From: Aristolochia californica
Taxonomy: Eukaryota; Streptophyta; Magnoliopsida; Piperales; Aristolochiaceae
Assembly: GCA_029961685.1 (NCBI GenBank)
Contig: JARWKL010000002.1
Span: 22,846,908 to 22,910,907 of the forward strand
Direction of reading: 5' to 3'
DNA length: 64,000 nucleotides
The first letter of the stretch is position 1, and every line of letters begins with the position of its first letter. Of this stretch, positions 12,400 to 25,229 are shown one piece after another. A program made the position numbers and the translations under genes. Under the pieces are notes generated by a model, which did no database searches, had not been told where the DNA came from, and saw nothing but the letters and a program-made list of their open reading frames with translations.

Positions 12400-15300
12400 A
12401 TTGTAAGAGACAAAAATTATTTCACGCACCAAAAATGAACTCCAACCTTTTTTTATCCATGTTTGGGAAATTCAACTTGTACAACGACCTAATAGCTTGG
12501 TGGAATTTTATTGGAAAGAGACTACTAACTGATCCTAACATGTTTTAAGTGTGGAGGATATGCATGCCAGAAACTTGTTGAGGATGCAAGTGACCTAATG
12601 ATCCAGAAATTTTGAGGAGAAGAAAAAATTAAATTCTCAAGTTAATGTGTGGTCGGATATTTCACCGGAGCCAAACAACCCCCTTTTTACCTATCCTTAA
12701 AAATCACTGATATTTTTTGGAATCATCTCTCTCAACATTTGTGCTTTCCCATCTTAGATGTTAAAATTTTTTTTTCAGATCCAAACTTGAGTTTTCACTC
12801 TCCCATTTTTATTGTAAAAAAAAAAGATATAAGGCAAAATAGGTCGCAACAAAATGAAAATTTTAAAGTTCATGTGTGCAAAAAAAAATTGAAAACTATA
12901 ATAAACATAAGTCACAAAAATTATTTCACCCACCAAAAATGAACTCCAAAGTTTGTTTTCCATGTTTGGGAAATTTAACTAGTACAATCCCTAATAATAG
13001 CTTGGTGGAATTTTATAGGAAAGAGACTTCAAACTGATCCTAACATGTTTTAAGTGTGGTGGATATGCATGCCACAAACATGTTGAGGATCCAAGTGACC
13101 TAATGATCCAAAAATTTCGAGTAGAAAAAATTAAATTCTCAAGTTAACGTGTGGTGGGATATTTTACTAGAGCCAAACAACCCACATTTTGCCTATCCTT
13201 AAAAATCACAGATACTTTTTGGAATTATCTCTCTCAGCATTTGTGCACTTCCATTTTGGATGGTCAAATTTTCTTTGAGATCCAAACTTGAGTTTTCAAT
13301 CTCCCATTTTTCTCGTAAACAAAAAAGAAATAAGGCAAAATAGATCACAACAAAATGAAAATTTTAGCTTTCACGTGTGCAAAAAAATTTGAAAACTATA
13401 ATAAATGTAAGTGACAAAAATTATTTCACGCATCAAAAATGAACTGAAAAGTTTTTTTATCCATGTTTGGAAAATTCAACTTGTACAACCACCTAATAGC
13501 TTGGTGGAATTTTATAGGAAAGAGACTTCTAACTGATCCTGACATGTTTTAAGTGTGGTGGATATGCATGCCAGAAACATGTTGAGGATGCAAGAAACCT
13601 AATGATCCAAAAATTTCGAGGAGAAGAAAAAAATAAATGCTCAAGTTAACGTGTGGTTGGATATTTCACCGGAGCCAAACAACCCACTTTTTTCCTATCC
13701 TTAAAAATCACAGATATTTTTTGGAATTATCTCTCTCAGCATTTGTGCATTCCCATCTTGGATGTTCATATTTTTTTTTCAGATCCAAACTTGATTTTTC
13801 TCTCTCCCATTTTTCTTGTAAACAAAAAAGATATAAGGCAAAAAAGGTCACAACAAAATGAAAATTTTAAAGTTCATGTGTGCAAAAAAAATTAAAAACT
13901 ATAATAAATGTAAGTGAAGAAAATTATTTCACGCAATAAAAATGAACTCCAAAGTTTTGTTATCCATGTTTGGGAAATTCCACTAGTATAACCCCCTAAT
14001 AATAGCTTGGTGGGATTTTATAGGAAAGAGACTTCAAACTGATCCTAACATGTTTTAAGTGTGGTGGATATGCATGCCACAAACATGTTGAGGATGCAAG
14101 TGACCTAATAATCCAAAAATTTCCAGTAGAAAAAATTTAATTCTCAAGTTAACGTGTGGTTGGATATTTCAACAGAGCCAAACAACCCGCTTTTTGCCTA
14201 TCCTTAAAAATCACAGATACTTTTTGGAATTAACTCTCTTAGCATTTGTGCATTTCCATTTTTTATGTTCAAAATTTTTTTTTAGATCCAAACTTGAGTT
14301 TTCAAACTTCCATTTTTCTCGTAAACAAAAATGATATATTGCAAAATAGATTGCAACAAAATGAAAATTTTAGAGTTCATGTGTGCAAAAAATTTTGAAA
14401 ACTATAATAAATGTTAGTGAAGAAAATTATTGCACGCACTAAAAATGAACTCCAAAATTTTGTTATCCATGTTTGGGAAATTCTACTAGTACAAACCCTA
14501 ATAATAGCTTGGTGGGATTTTATAGGAAAGAGACATCTAACTGATCCTAACTTATTTTAAGTGTGGTGGATATGCATGCCACAAACATGTTGAGGATCCA
14601 AGTGACCTAATGATCCAAAAAATTCGAGTAGAAAAAATTAAATTCTCAAGTTAACGTGTGGTTGGATATTTCACCAGTGCCAAACAACCCGCTTTTTGCC
14701 TATCCTTAAAAATCACAGATACTTTTTGGAATTATCTCTTTTAGCATTTGTGCATTTGCATTTTGGTTGTTCAAATATTTTTTTCTGATCCAAACTTGAG
14801 TTTGCAATCTACCATTTTTCTCATAAACAAAAAAGATATAAAGCAAAATAGATCGTAACAAAATGAAAATTTTAGAGTTCATGTGTGCAAAAATATTTGA
14901 AAACAATAATAAATATTAGTGAATAAAATTATTTCACACACTAAAAATGAACTCCAAAATTTGTTATCCATGTTTGGGAAATTCCACTAGTACAATTCCC
15001 TAATAATAGCTTGGTGGGATTTTATAGGAAAGAGACATCTAACTGATCCTAACTTATTTTAATTGTGGTGGATATGCTTGCCACAAACATATTGAGGAAG
15101 CAAGTGACCTAATAATCCAAAAATTTCGAGAAAAAATTAAATTCTAAAGTTAACGTGTTGTTGGATATTTTACTCCAGCCAAACAACCCGATTTTTGCCT
15201 ATCATTAAAAATCATAGATACTTTTTGGAATTATCTCTCTCAGCATTTGTGCATTTCCGTTTTGGATGTTTAAATTTTTTTTTAGATCCAAACTTCAGTT

Positions 15301-15415
15301 TTCACTCTCCCATTTTTCTTGTAAACAAAAAAGATTTAAGGCAAACAGATTGCAACAAAATGAAAATTTTAGAGTTCATGTGTGCAAAAAAAATTGAAAA
15401 CTATAATAAATGTAA
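12400..15415 (+). repeat. Long-range block duplication, copy 2
   Basis: This block carries the same ordered private variants as 5,580-8,100: gagactactaactgatcc (12,517), cagaaacttgttgagg (~12,568), cccatcttagatg (~12,748), aaacataagtcacaaaaatt (~12,903), gtgtggtgggatattttac (~13,150), ttttctttgagatc (~13,268), gatgttcatatttttt (~13,760), caccagtgcc (14,672), aaatattagtg (~14,912) and ggcaaacagattgc (~15,338). One monomer at ~14.15-14.65 kb has no counterpart at that point of copy 1. Confidence 0.85.
14150..14650 (+). repeat. Extra monomer inside block copy 2
   Basis: The offset to block copy 1 changes from 6,820 to 7,320 bp across this monomer, so it was gained here or lost from copy 1. Its closest visible relative is the monomer at ~9.84-10.2 kb. 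Both have a ttagcatttgtgc stretch, caaaatttttttt before agatccaaac, cttccatttttctcgtaaac and aaatgttagtgaag. That makes insertion by unequal exchange with a monomer from the neighbouring block the simpler reading. Confidence 0.65.
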
Positions 15416-15540
15416 GTGACGAAAATTATTTCACGCACTGAAAATGAACTCCAAAGTTTTGATACAACCCCCTAATAATAGCTTCCATGGATTTTAGAGG
15501 AAAGATACTTCTAACTGAGCCTAACATGTTTTAAGTGTGG
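15068..15540 (+). repeat. Fifth monomer with the 27 bp deletion, last A-type copy
   Basis: The junction gttttgatacaacccc is at 15,456, and the interval is 472 bp. It shares gatatgcatgtcacaaacatg and gattttatatcagag (~15,643) with the 8.7 and 11.1 kb copies, which places it in the same lineage. It is the last monomer with ttttaagtgtgg and cctaataatagc before the B domain. Confidence 0.83.
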
Positions 15541-16039
15541 TGGATATGCATGTCACAAACATGTTGTGGATGCAAGTGACCTAATGATCCAAAAATTTCA
15601 AGGAGTAGAAAAAATTAAATTCTCAAGTTAACATGTGGTTTGATTTTATATCAGAGCCAAACAACCCACTTTTTGCCTATCCTTAAAAATCACAGGTACT
15701 TTTTGGAATTATCTCTCTTAGCATTTGTGCTTTTCCATTTTGGATGTTCAAATGTTTTTTAGATCCAAACTTGAGTTTTCACTCTCCCATTTTTCTCGTA
15801 AACAAAAAAGATACAAGGCAAATAGATCGCAACAAAATGAAAATTTTAGAGTTCATGTATGCAAAAAAATTTGAAAACTGTAATAAATGTAAGTGAAGAA
15901 AATCATTTCACGAACTAAAAATGAACTCCACAATTTTGTTACCCATGTTTCGGAAATTCCACTAGTACAAAGCCCTAATAGCTTTGTGGAATTTTATAGC
16001 AAAGAGACTTCTAACTTATCCTAACATGTTTTAAATGTG

Positions 16040-16473
16040 GTGGATATGCATGCCAGAAACATGTTCAGGATGCAAGTCACCTAATGATCGAAAAATTTCA
16101 AGGAGTAGAAAAAATTAAATTCTCAGGTTAACGTGTGGTTGGATATTTACCAGAGCAGAACAACCCACTTTTTGTCTGTCCTTTAAAATCACAGAGACTT
16201 TTTGGACTTATCTCTCTCAGCATTTTTGCATTTCCATTTTAGATTTTCAAAATTATTTTTTAGATCCAAACTTGAATTTTTTAGATTTCATGTATGCAAA
16301 AAGATTTGAAAACTATAATAAATGTAAGTGAAGAAAATTATTTCATGCACCAAAAATGTACACCAAAGTTTTGTTATCCATATTTGGGAAATTCCACTAG
16401 TACAACCCCCTAATAGCTTGTTGAATTTTTTAGGATTGAGAATTCTAACTGATCCTAACATGTTTTAAATGTG
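16040..16473 (+). repeat. Monomer shortened by ~66 bp
   Basis: At 16,274-16,284 cttgaattttt runs directly into tagatttcatgtatgc. The stretch from ctctccc to the end of caacaaaatg is absent. The same block without the deletion is seen near 19.69-19.79 kb, with shared aacttgaatttt, tagatttc and gcaaaaagatttg. The interval is 434 bp. Confidence 0.85.
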
Positions 16474-19459
16474 GGGGACATGCATGCCAGAAACATGTTG
16501 AGGTTGTAAGTGACCCAATGATCCAAAAATTTCAAGGAGTAGAAAAAATCAAATTCTCAAGTTAACGTGTGGCCAACCACACAACCCACTTTTTCGTTGT
16601 CCTTAAAAATCACAGATACTTTTTGGAATTATCTCTCTCAACATTTGTGCATTTCCATTTTGGATGTTAAAATTTTTTTTTCTGATACAAACTTGAGTTT
16701 TTACTCTCCCATTTTCCTCGTAAACAAAAAAGATATAATGGAAATAGATCGCAACAAAATGAAAATTTTAGAGTTCATGTATGCAAAAAAAATTGAAAAC
16801 TATAATAAATGTAAGTGAAGAAATTTATTTCACGCACTAAAAATGAACTCCAAAGTTTTGTTATCCATGTTTGGGAAATTTCACTAGTTCAACCCCCTAA
16901 TAGCTTTGGGGAATTTTATAGGAAAGAGACTTGTAACTGATCCTAACATGTTTTAAATGCGGTAGATATGCATGCCAGAAACATGTTGAGGATGCAAGTG
17001 ACCTAATGATCCAAGAATTTCAAGGAGTAGAAAAAATTAAATTCTCAAGTTAACGTGTGGTTGGATATTTACCAGAGCCAAACAACCCACTTTTTGCCTG
17101 TCCTTAAAAATCATAGATACTTTTTGGAATTATCTCTTTCAACATTTGCGCATTTCCATTTTGGATGTTCAATTTTTTTTTTTGATACAAACTTGAGTTT
17201 TCACTCTCCCTTTTTTCTAGTAAGCAAAAAAGATATAAGGCAAATAGATCGCAACAAAATGAAAATTTTAGAGTTCATGTATGCAAAAAAAATTGAAAAC
17301 CATAATAAATGTAAGTGAAGAAAATTAGTTCACACACTAAAAATGAACTCCAAAGTTTTGTTATCCATGTTTGGGAAATTCCACTAGTACAACCCCCTAA
17401 TTGCTTTGTGGAATGTTATAGGAAAGAGATTTCTAACTCATCCTAACATGTTTTAAATGTGGTGGATATGCATGCAAGAAACATGTTGAGGTTGCAAGTG
17501 ACCCAATGATCCAAAAATTTCGAGGAGTAGAATAATTTAATTCTCAAGTTAACATGTGGTTGGATATTTACCAGAGCTAAACAACCCACTTTTTTCCTGT
17601 CCTTAAAAATCACACACACTTTTTGGAATTATTTCTCTCAGCATTTGTGCATTTCCATTTTGGATGTTCAAATATTTTTTTCTGATACAAACTTGAGTTT
17701 TCACTCGCCGATTTTTCTTGTAAACAAAAAAGATATAAGGCAAATAGATCGCAACAAAATGAAAATTTTAAAGTTTATGTATGCAAAAAAATTTGAAAAC
17801 CATAATAAATGTAAATGAAGAAGATTAGTTCACGCACTAAAAATGAACTCCAAAGTTTTGTTATCCATGTTTGGGAAATTCTACTAGTACAACCCCCTAA
17901 TAGCTTTGTAGAATTGTATTAGAAAGAGACTTCTAACTGATCCTAACATGATTTAAATGTGGTGGATATGCATGCTTGAAACATGTTGAGGATGCAAGTG
18001 ACCTAATGATCCAAAAATTGCAAGGAGTAGAAAAAATTAAATTCTCAAGTTAACATTTGGTATATAAAACCAGAGCCAAACAACCCACTTTTTGTCTGTC
18101 CATAAAAATCACAGATACTTTTTGGAATTATCTCTCTCAGCATTTATGCATTTCCATTTTGGATGTTCAAATTTTTTTTCAAATCCAAACTTGAGTTTTC
18201 ACTCTCCCCTTTTTTCTCGTAAACAAAAAAGATATAAGGCAAAAAGATCGCAACAAAATGAAAATTTTAGAGTTCATGTATGCAAAAACATTTGAAAACT
18301 ACAATAAATGTAAGTGAAGAAAATTATTTAACGCACTAAAAATGAACTCCAAAGTTTTGTTATCCATGTTCTGGAAATTCCAGTAGTACCTTCCTCTAAT
18401 AGCTTGGTGGAATTTTATAGAAAAGAGATTTCTAACTGATCCTAACATGTTTTAAATGCGGTGGATTTGCATGCCAAAAACATGTTGAGGATGCAAGTGA
18501 CCTAATGATCCAAAAATTTCAAGGAGTAGAAAAAATTAAATTCTCAAGTTAACGTGTGGTTGGATAATTACCTGAGCCAAACAACCCACTTTTTGCCTGT
18601 CCTTCAAAATCACAGATACTTTTTGGAATTATCGCTCTCAGCATTTGTGGATTTCCATTTTGGATGTTCAAATGTTTTTTAGATCCAAACTTGAGTTTTC
18701 ACTCTCCCATTTTTCTCGGAAACAAAAAAGATATAAGGCAAAAAGATCGCAACAAAATGAATATTTTAGAGTTCATGTATGCAAAAAAATTTTGAAAGCT
18801 ATAATATATATAAGTGAAAAAAATTATTTCGTGCACTAAAAATGAACTCCAAAGTTTTGTTATCAATGTTTGGGAAATTCCATAAGTACAATCCCCAAAT
18901 AGCTTGGTTGAATTTTATAGGAAAGAGAATTCTAACTGATCTTAACATGTTTTAAATGTGGTGGATATGCATGCCAGATACAAGTTGAGGATGCAAGTGA
19001 ACAAATGATCAAAAAATTTCAAGGAGTAGAAAAAATTAAATTCTCAAGTTAATGTGTGGTTGGATATTTACCAGAGCCAAACAACCCACTTTTTGCATGT
19101 CCTTAAAAATCAGAGTTATTTTTCAAAATTATCTCTCTCTGCATTTGGGCATTTCCATTTTGGATGTTCAAATTTTTTTTCAGGTCCAAACTTGAGTTTT
19201 CACTCTCCCATTTTCTAATAAACAAAAAGGATATACGGCAAATCGATCGCAACAAAATGAAAATTTTAGAGTTCATGACTGTAAAAAAAATTGAAAACTG
19301 TAATAAATGTATGTGAGGAAAATTAGTTCACGCACTAAAAATGAACTCCAAAGTTTTGTTAACCATGTTTCAGAAATTCCACTAGTACAAAGCCTTAATA
19401 GCTTTGTGGAATTTTATAGCAAAGAGACTTCTAACTGATCCTAACATGTTTTAAAAGTG

Positions 19460-20266
19460 GTGGATATGCATGCTAGAAACATGTTGAGGATGCAGGTGAC
19501 CTAATGATCCAAAAATTTCAAGGAGTAGAAAAAATTAAATTCTCATGTTAATGTGTGGTTGGATATTTACCAGAGCCAAACTACCCACTTTTTGTCTGTC
19601 CTTAAAAATCATAGATACTTTTTGGAATTATCTCTCTCAGCATTTCGGCATTTCCATTTTAGATTTTCAAATTTTTTTTTCAGATCCAAACTTGAATTTT
19701 CACTCTCCCGTTTTCTTGTAAACAAAAAAGATTTAAGGCAAATAGATCGCAACAAAATGAATATTTTAGATTTCTTGTATGCAAAAAGATTTGAAAACTA
19801 TAATTAATGTAAGTGAAGAAAATTATTTCACGCACCAAAAATTAAATTCTCATGTTAACGTGTGGTTGGATATTTGCCAGAGCCAAACAACCCGCTTTTT
19901 CCCTGTCCTTAAAAGTCACATATACTTTTTGGAATTATCTCTCTCAGCATTTGTGCATTTCCATTTTGGATGTTATAATATTTTTTTTTATACAAACTTG
20001 AGTTTTCACTCTCCCATTTTTCTCGTAAACAAAAAAGATATAAGGCAAATAGATCGCAACAAAATGAAAATTTTAGAGTTCATGTATGCAAAAAAATTAG
20101 GAAACTATAATAAATGTAAGTGAAGAAAATTAGTTCACGCACTAAAAATGAACTCCAAAGTTTTGTTAACCATGTTTCGGAAATTCCACTAGTACAAAGC
20201 CTTAATAGCTTTTTGGAATTTTATGGCAAAGAGACTTCTAACTGATCCAAACATGTTTTAAATGTG
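19460..20266 (+). repeat. Two monomers fused by a ~193 bp deletion
   Basis: At ~19,835-19,850 cgcaccaaaaa runs directly into ttaaattctcatgttaacg. Everything from the gaactccaaag segment through the gtggtggat box to gtagaaaaaa is missing, and one landmark is lost. The landmark interval is 807 bp instead of ~1,000. Short AAAAATT homology between the two sides fits the junction. Confidence 0.85.
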
Positions 20267-22758
20267 GTGGATATGCATGCCAGAAACATGTTGAGGATGC
20301 AAGTGACCAAATGATCAAAAAATTTCAAGGAGTAGAAAAAATTAAATTCTCAAGTTAACGAGTGGTTGGATATTTACCAGAGCCAACCAACCAACTTTTT
20401 GCCTGTCCTTAAAAATCACAGATACTTTTTGGAATTATCTCTTTCAGCATTTTTGCATTTCCATTTTGGACATTCAAATTTTCTTTTCTGATCCAAACTT
20501 GAGTTTTCTCTCCTATTTTTCTAATAAAAAAATGAAAAAAGGCAAATAGTTCGCTACAAAATGAAAATTTTAGAGTGCATGAATGCAAAAAATTTTGAAA
20601 ACTATAATAAATGTAGGAGAAAAAATTTATTTCACTCATGAAAAATGAACTTCAAACTTTTGTTACCATGTTTGGGAAATTCCACAAGTACAACCCCCTA
20701 ATTGCTTGGTGGAATTTTATAGGAAAGAGACTTCTAACTAATCCTAAGATGTATTAAATGTTGTGGATATGCATGTCAAAAACATACTAAGGATGCAAGT
20801 GACCATATGATCCAAAAATCTCAAGGAGTAGAAAAAAATTAAATTCTCAAGTTAACGCGTGGTTACCAGAGCCAAACAACCCACTTTTTGCCTAACCTTA
20901 AAAATCATAGATACTTTTCTGAATTATCTCGCTCAGCATTTGTGCATCCCAATTTTGGCTGGTCTGATTTTTTTTTCCCATCCAAACTTGAGTTTTTACT
21001 CTCCCATTTTTCTCGTTAACAAAAAAGATATAAGGCAAATAGATCACAACAAAATGAAAATTTTATAGTCCATGTATGCAAAAAAATTTGAAAACTAAAA
21101 TAATGTATGTGAAGAAAATTATTTCACGCACGAAAAATGAACTCCAAAGTTTTGTTATCCATGTTTTGGAAATTCCACTAGTACTGCCCCCTAATAGCTT
21201 GGTGGAATTTTATAGGAAAGACACTTCTAGCTGATCCTAACATGTTTTAAATGTGGTGGATATGCATGCAAGAAATATGTTGAGGATACGAATGACCTAA
21301 TGATCAAAAAATTTGAAGGAGTAGAAAAAAGTAGATTCTCAAGTTAACGTGTGGTTGGATATTTATAAGAGCCAAACAACCCACTTTTTGCCAAACCTTA
21401 AAAATCTCAGATACTTTTTGGAATTATCTCTCTCAGCATTTGTGCATTTCCATTTTGGATGTTCAATTTTTTTTTTCAGATCCAAACTTGAGTTTTTAGA
21501 CTCCCATTTTTCTCGTAAACAAAAAAGAAATAAGGCAAATAGATCGCGAAAAAATTAAAATTTTAGAGTTCATGAATGCAAAAAAATTTCAAAACTATAA
21601 TAAATGTAAGTGATGAAAATTATTTCACGCACTAAAAATGAATTCCAAAGTTTTGTCATCTATGTATAGGAAATTCTACTAGTACAACCCCCTAATAGCT
21701 TGCTGGAATTTTATAGGAAAGTGATTTCTAACTGATCCTAACATGTTTTAAATGTGGTGGATATGCATGCCAAAAACATGTTGAGGATGCAAGTGGCCTA
21801 ATGATCATAAAATTTCAAGAAGTAGAAAAAATTAAATTCTCAAGTTAACGTGTGGTTGGATATTTACCAGAGCCAAACAACCCACTTTTTGCCTGTCCTT
21901 AAAAATCACAAATAATTTTTGGAATTATCTCTCTCAGCATTTGTGCATATCCATTTTGGATATTCAAATTTTTTTTTTCTAATCCAAACTTGAGTTTTCA
22001 CTCTCCCATTTTTCTCGTAAACTAAAAAGATATAATGCAAATAGATCGCAACAAAATGAAAATTTAAGAGTTCTTGTATGCAAAAAAATTTGAAAACTAT
22101 AATAAATGTAAGTGAAGAAAATTATTTCACGCACTAAAAATGAACTCCAATGTTTTGTTATCCATGTTTTGGAAATTCCACTAGTACAACCCCCTAATAG
22201 CTTGATGGAATTTTATAGGAAAGAGACTTCTAACTGATCCTAACATGTTTTAAATGTGGTGGATATGCATGCCAGAAACATGTTGAGGATGCAAGTGACC
22301 TAATGATCCAAAAATTTTGAGGAGTTGAAAAACTCAAATTCTCCAGTTAAAGTGTAGTTGGATATTTACCAGAGCCAAACAACCCACTTTTTGCCTGTTC
22401 TTAAAAATCACAGATACTTTTTGGAATTATCTCTCTCAGCATTTGTGTATTTACATCTTGGATGTTAAAAATTTTTTTCTGATCGAAACTTGAGTTTTCA
22501 CTCTCGCATTTTTCTTGTAAACAAAAAAGATATAAGGCAAATAGATCAAAACAAAATGAATGTTTTAGAGTTCATGTATGCATATGAAATTGAAAACTAT
22601 AATAAATGTAGGTGAAGAAAATTATTTCACGCACTAAAAATGAACTCCAAAGTTTTGTTATCCATGTTTGGGAAATTCCACAAGTACAACCCCCTAATAG
22701 CTTGGTGGAATTTTATAGGAAAGAGACTTCTAACTAATCCTAACATGTTTTAAATGTG

Positions 22759-23258
22759 GTGGATATGCATGCCAGAAACATGCTGAGGATGCAAGTAACC
22801 CAATGATCCAAAAATTTCAAGGAGTAGAAAAAATTAAATTCTCAAGTTAAAATGTGGATGGATATTTACATGTGCCAAACGACCCCCTTGTTGCCTGTCC
22901 TTAAAAATCACAGATACTTTTTGGATTGATCTCTCTCAACATTTGTGCATTTCCATTTTGGATGTTCAAATGTTTTTTCCGATCCAAACTTGAGTTTTCA
23001 CTCTCCCATTTTTCTCGTAAACAAAAAAGATATAAGGCAAATAGATCGCAAAAAAATGAAAATTTTAGAGTTCATGTCTGCAAAAAAATTTGAAAACTAT
23101 AATAAATGTAACTGAAGAAAATTATTTCACGCACTAAAAATGAACTCCAAAGTTTTGTTATCCATGTTTGGGAAATTCCACTAGTACAATCCCCTAATAG
23201 CTTGGTGGAATTTTATAGGAAAGAGACTTCTAACTGATCCTAACATGTTTTAAATGTG
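22759..23258 (+). repeat. Representative B monomer (500 bp) with internal map
   Basis: This copy spans exactly one landmark interval. In order it holds the gtggatatgcatgcc box (22,759), atgatccaaaaatttcaagg (~22,803), the gttggatatttaccag-type segment (here altered to atggatatttacatg, ~22,857), atctctctcaacatttgtgc (~22,930), a T tract before ccgatccaaacttgag (~22,970), ctcccatttttctcgtaaac (~23,003), aaaaaagatataaggcaaat (~23,024), aaaattttagagttcatg (~23,058), an A tract followed by ttgaaaactataataaatg, then ttatttcacgcactaaaaat (~23,121), gttttgttatccatgtttgg (~23,152), cccctaatagcttggtgg (~23,190) and aaagagacttctaactgatc. A and T tracts of five or more bases occur throughout, a composition that usually favours curved DNA and positioned nucleosomes. 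Confidence 0.85.
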
Positions 23259-24580
23259 GTGGATATGCATCCCAGAAACAAGTTGACGATCCAAGTGACC
23301 TAATGATCCAAAAATTCTAAGTAGTAGAAAAAATTAAATTCTCAAGTTAACGTGTGGTTGGATATTTATCAGAGCCAAACAACCCACTTTTTGCCTGCCT
23401 TAAAAATCACATATATTTTTTGGAATTATCTCTCTCAACATTTGTGCATTTCCATTTTGGATGTTCTAATTTTTCTTTTCAGATCAAAACTTGAGTTTTT
23501 ACTCTCCCATTTTTATCGTAAACAAAAAAGAAATAAAGCAAATAGATCGCAACAAAATGAAAATTTTAGAGTTCATGTATTCAAAAACATTTGAAAACTA
23601 TAATAAAGGTTAGTGAAGAAAATTATTTCACCCACTAAAAATCTACTCCACAGTTTTATTATCCATGTTTGGGAAATTCCACTAGTATAACCCCCGAATA
23701 GCTTGGTGGAATTTTACACGAAAGAGACTTCTAACTAATCCTAACATGTTTTAAATGTGGTGGATATGCATGCCGGAAACATGTTGAGGATGCAAGTGAC
23801 CTAATGATCCAAAAATTTCAAGGAGTAGAAAAAATTAATTTCTCAAGTTAACGTGAGGTTGGATATTTACCAGAGCCAAACAACCCACTTTTTGCCTGTC
23901 CTTAAAAATCACAGATACATTTTGGAATTATCTCTCTCAGCATTTGTGCATTTCCATTTTGGATGGCCAAAATTTTTTTGTTTATCGAAATTTGAGTTTT
24001 CACTGCTCCATTTTTCTCGTAAAAAAAAAGATATACTGCAAATACATCGTAAAAAAATGAAAATTTTAGAGTTCATGTATGCAAAAAAATTTGAAACTAT
24101 AATAAATGCAAGTGAAGAAAATTATTTCACGCACTAGAAATGAACACCAAAGTTTTGTTATCCATGTTTGGGATATTCCACTAAGACAACCCCCTAATTG
24201 CTTGGTGGAATTTTATATGAAAGAGACTTCTAACTGATCCTAACATGTTTCAAATGTGGTCGATATGCATAAGAGAAACATGTTGTGGATGCAAGTGACT
24301 TAATGATCCAAAAATTTCATGGAGTAGAAAAAAAAAATTCTCAAGTTAACTTGTGGTTGGATATTTATCAGAGCCAAACAACCCACTTTTTTCCTATCTT
24401 TAAATATCATAGATACTTTTGGGAATTATCTCTTTCAGCATTTGTGCATTTCCATTTTGGATGTTCAATTTTTTTTTTCTGATCCAAACTTGATGTTTTA
24501 CTTTCCCTTTTTTCTCGTAAACAAAAAAGATATAAGGCAAATAGAACGCAACAAAATAAAAATTTTAGAGTTCATGCTTG

Positions 24581-24591
24581 AATTTTTTTTT
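24581..24591 (+). repeat. A-tract replaced by T-tract (possible micro-inversion)
   Basis: Where other copies read gcaaaaaaatttgaaaac, this one reads gaatttttttttgaaaac at the same length. The flanks are unchanged. It resembles the cleaner case at 45,310. Confidence 0.6.
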
Positions 24592-25229
24592 GAAAACTAT
24601 AATAAATGTAAGTCATGAAAATTATGTTACGCACTAAAAATGAACTCCAAAGTTTTGTTATCCAGGTTTGGGAAATTCCACTAGTATAACCGTCTAATAG
24701 CTTGGTGGAATTTTATTGGAAAGAGACTTCTAACCTATCCTAACATGTTTTAAATGTGGTGGATAAGCATGACAGAAAGATGTTGAGGATGCAAGTGACC
24801 TAATGATCCAAAATTTTCAAGGATTAGAAAAAATTAAATTATCAAGTTAACGTGGGGTTGGATATTTTCCAGAGCAAAACAACCCACTATTTGCCTGTCC
24901 TTAAAAGTCATTGATACTTTCTGGAGTTATCTCTCTCAGCATTTGTGCATTTCCATTTTGGATGTTCTAATTTTTTTAGTTGATCTAAACTTGAGTTGTC
25001 ACTCTCCTATTTTTCTCGTAAACAAAAAAGATATAGGGCAAAAAGATCGCAAAAAAATAAAAAATTTAGAGTTCTTGTATGCAAAAAAAATTTGAAAACT
25101 ATTATATATGTAGCTGAAGAAAATTATTTCACGCACTAAAAATGAATTCCAATGTTTTGTTATCCATGTATGGGAAATTCCACTAGTACAACCCTCTAAT
25201 AGCTTGATGGAATTTTATAGGAAAGAGAC

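Larger units (their letters stand above)
1..15660 (+). repeat. A-type satellite domain, ~504 bp monomers
   Basis: Monomers here carry a linked set of variants: cctaataatagc (three bases longer than the B form), ggtgggatttt, ttttaagtgtgg, gccacaaacatg, gatatttcaccag or gatattttaccag (one base longer), ggcaaaatagatcgc (one base longer) and atgtgtgcaaaa. The length variants add about 5 bp and account for the 504 bp spacing against ~499-500 bp in the B domain. A minor subtype (A2) has ttcaacttgtacaacc with the short cctaatagc and cgcaccaaaaatg. It occurs near 3.6, 5.6, 6.6, 12.4 and 13.4 kb. The domain is built from nested duplications of several monomers, listed separately. No gene is seen in it. 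Confidence 0.9.

Noticed and set aside
16561..16585. Small palindrome gtgtggccaaccacac as a regulatory hairpin
   Set aside because: It arises from a ~16 bp deletion joining gtgtgg to the ccaaac motif in one monomer only, so it is a by-product and not a conserved site.
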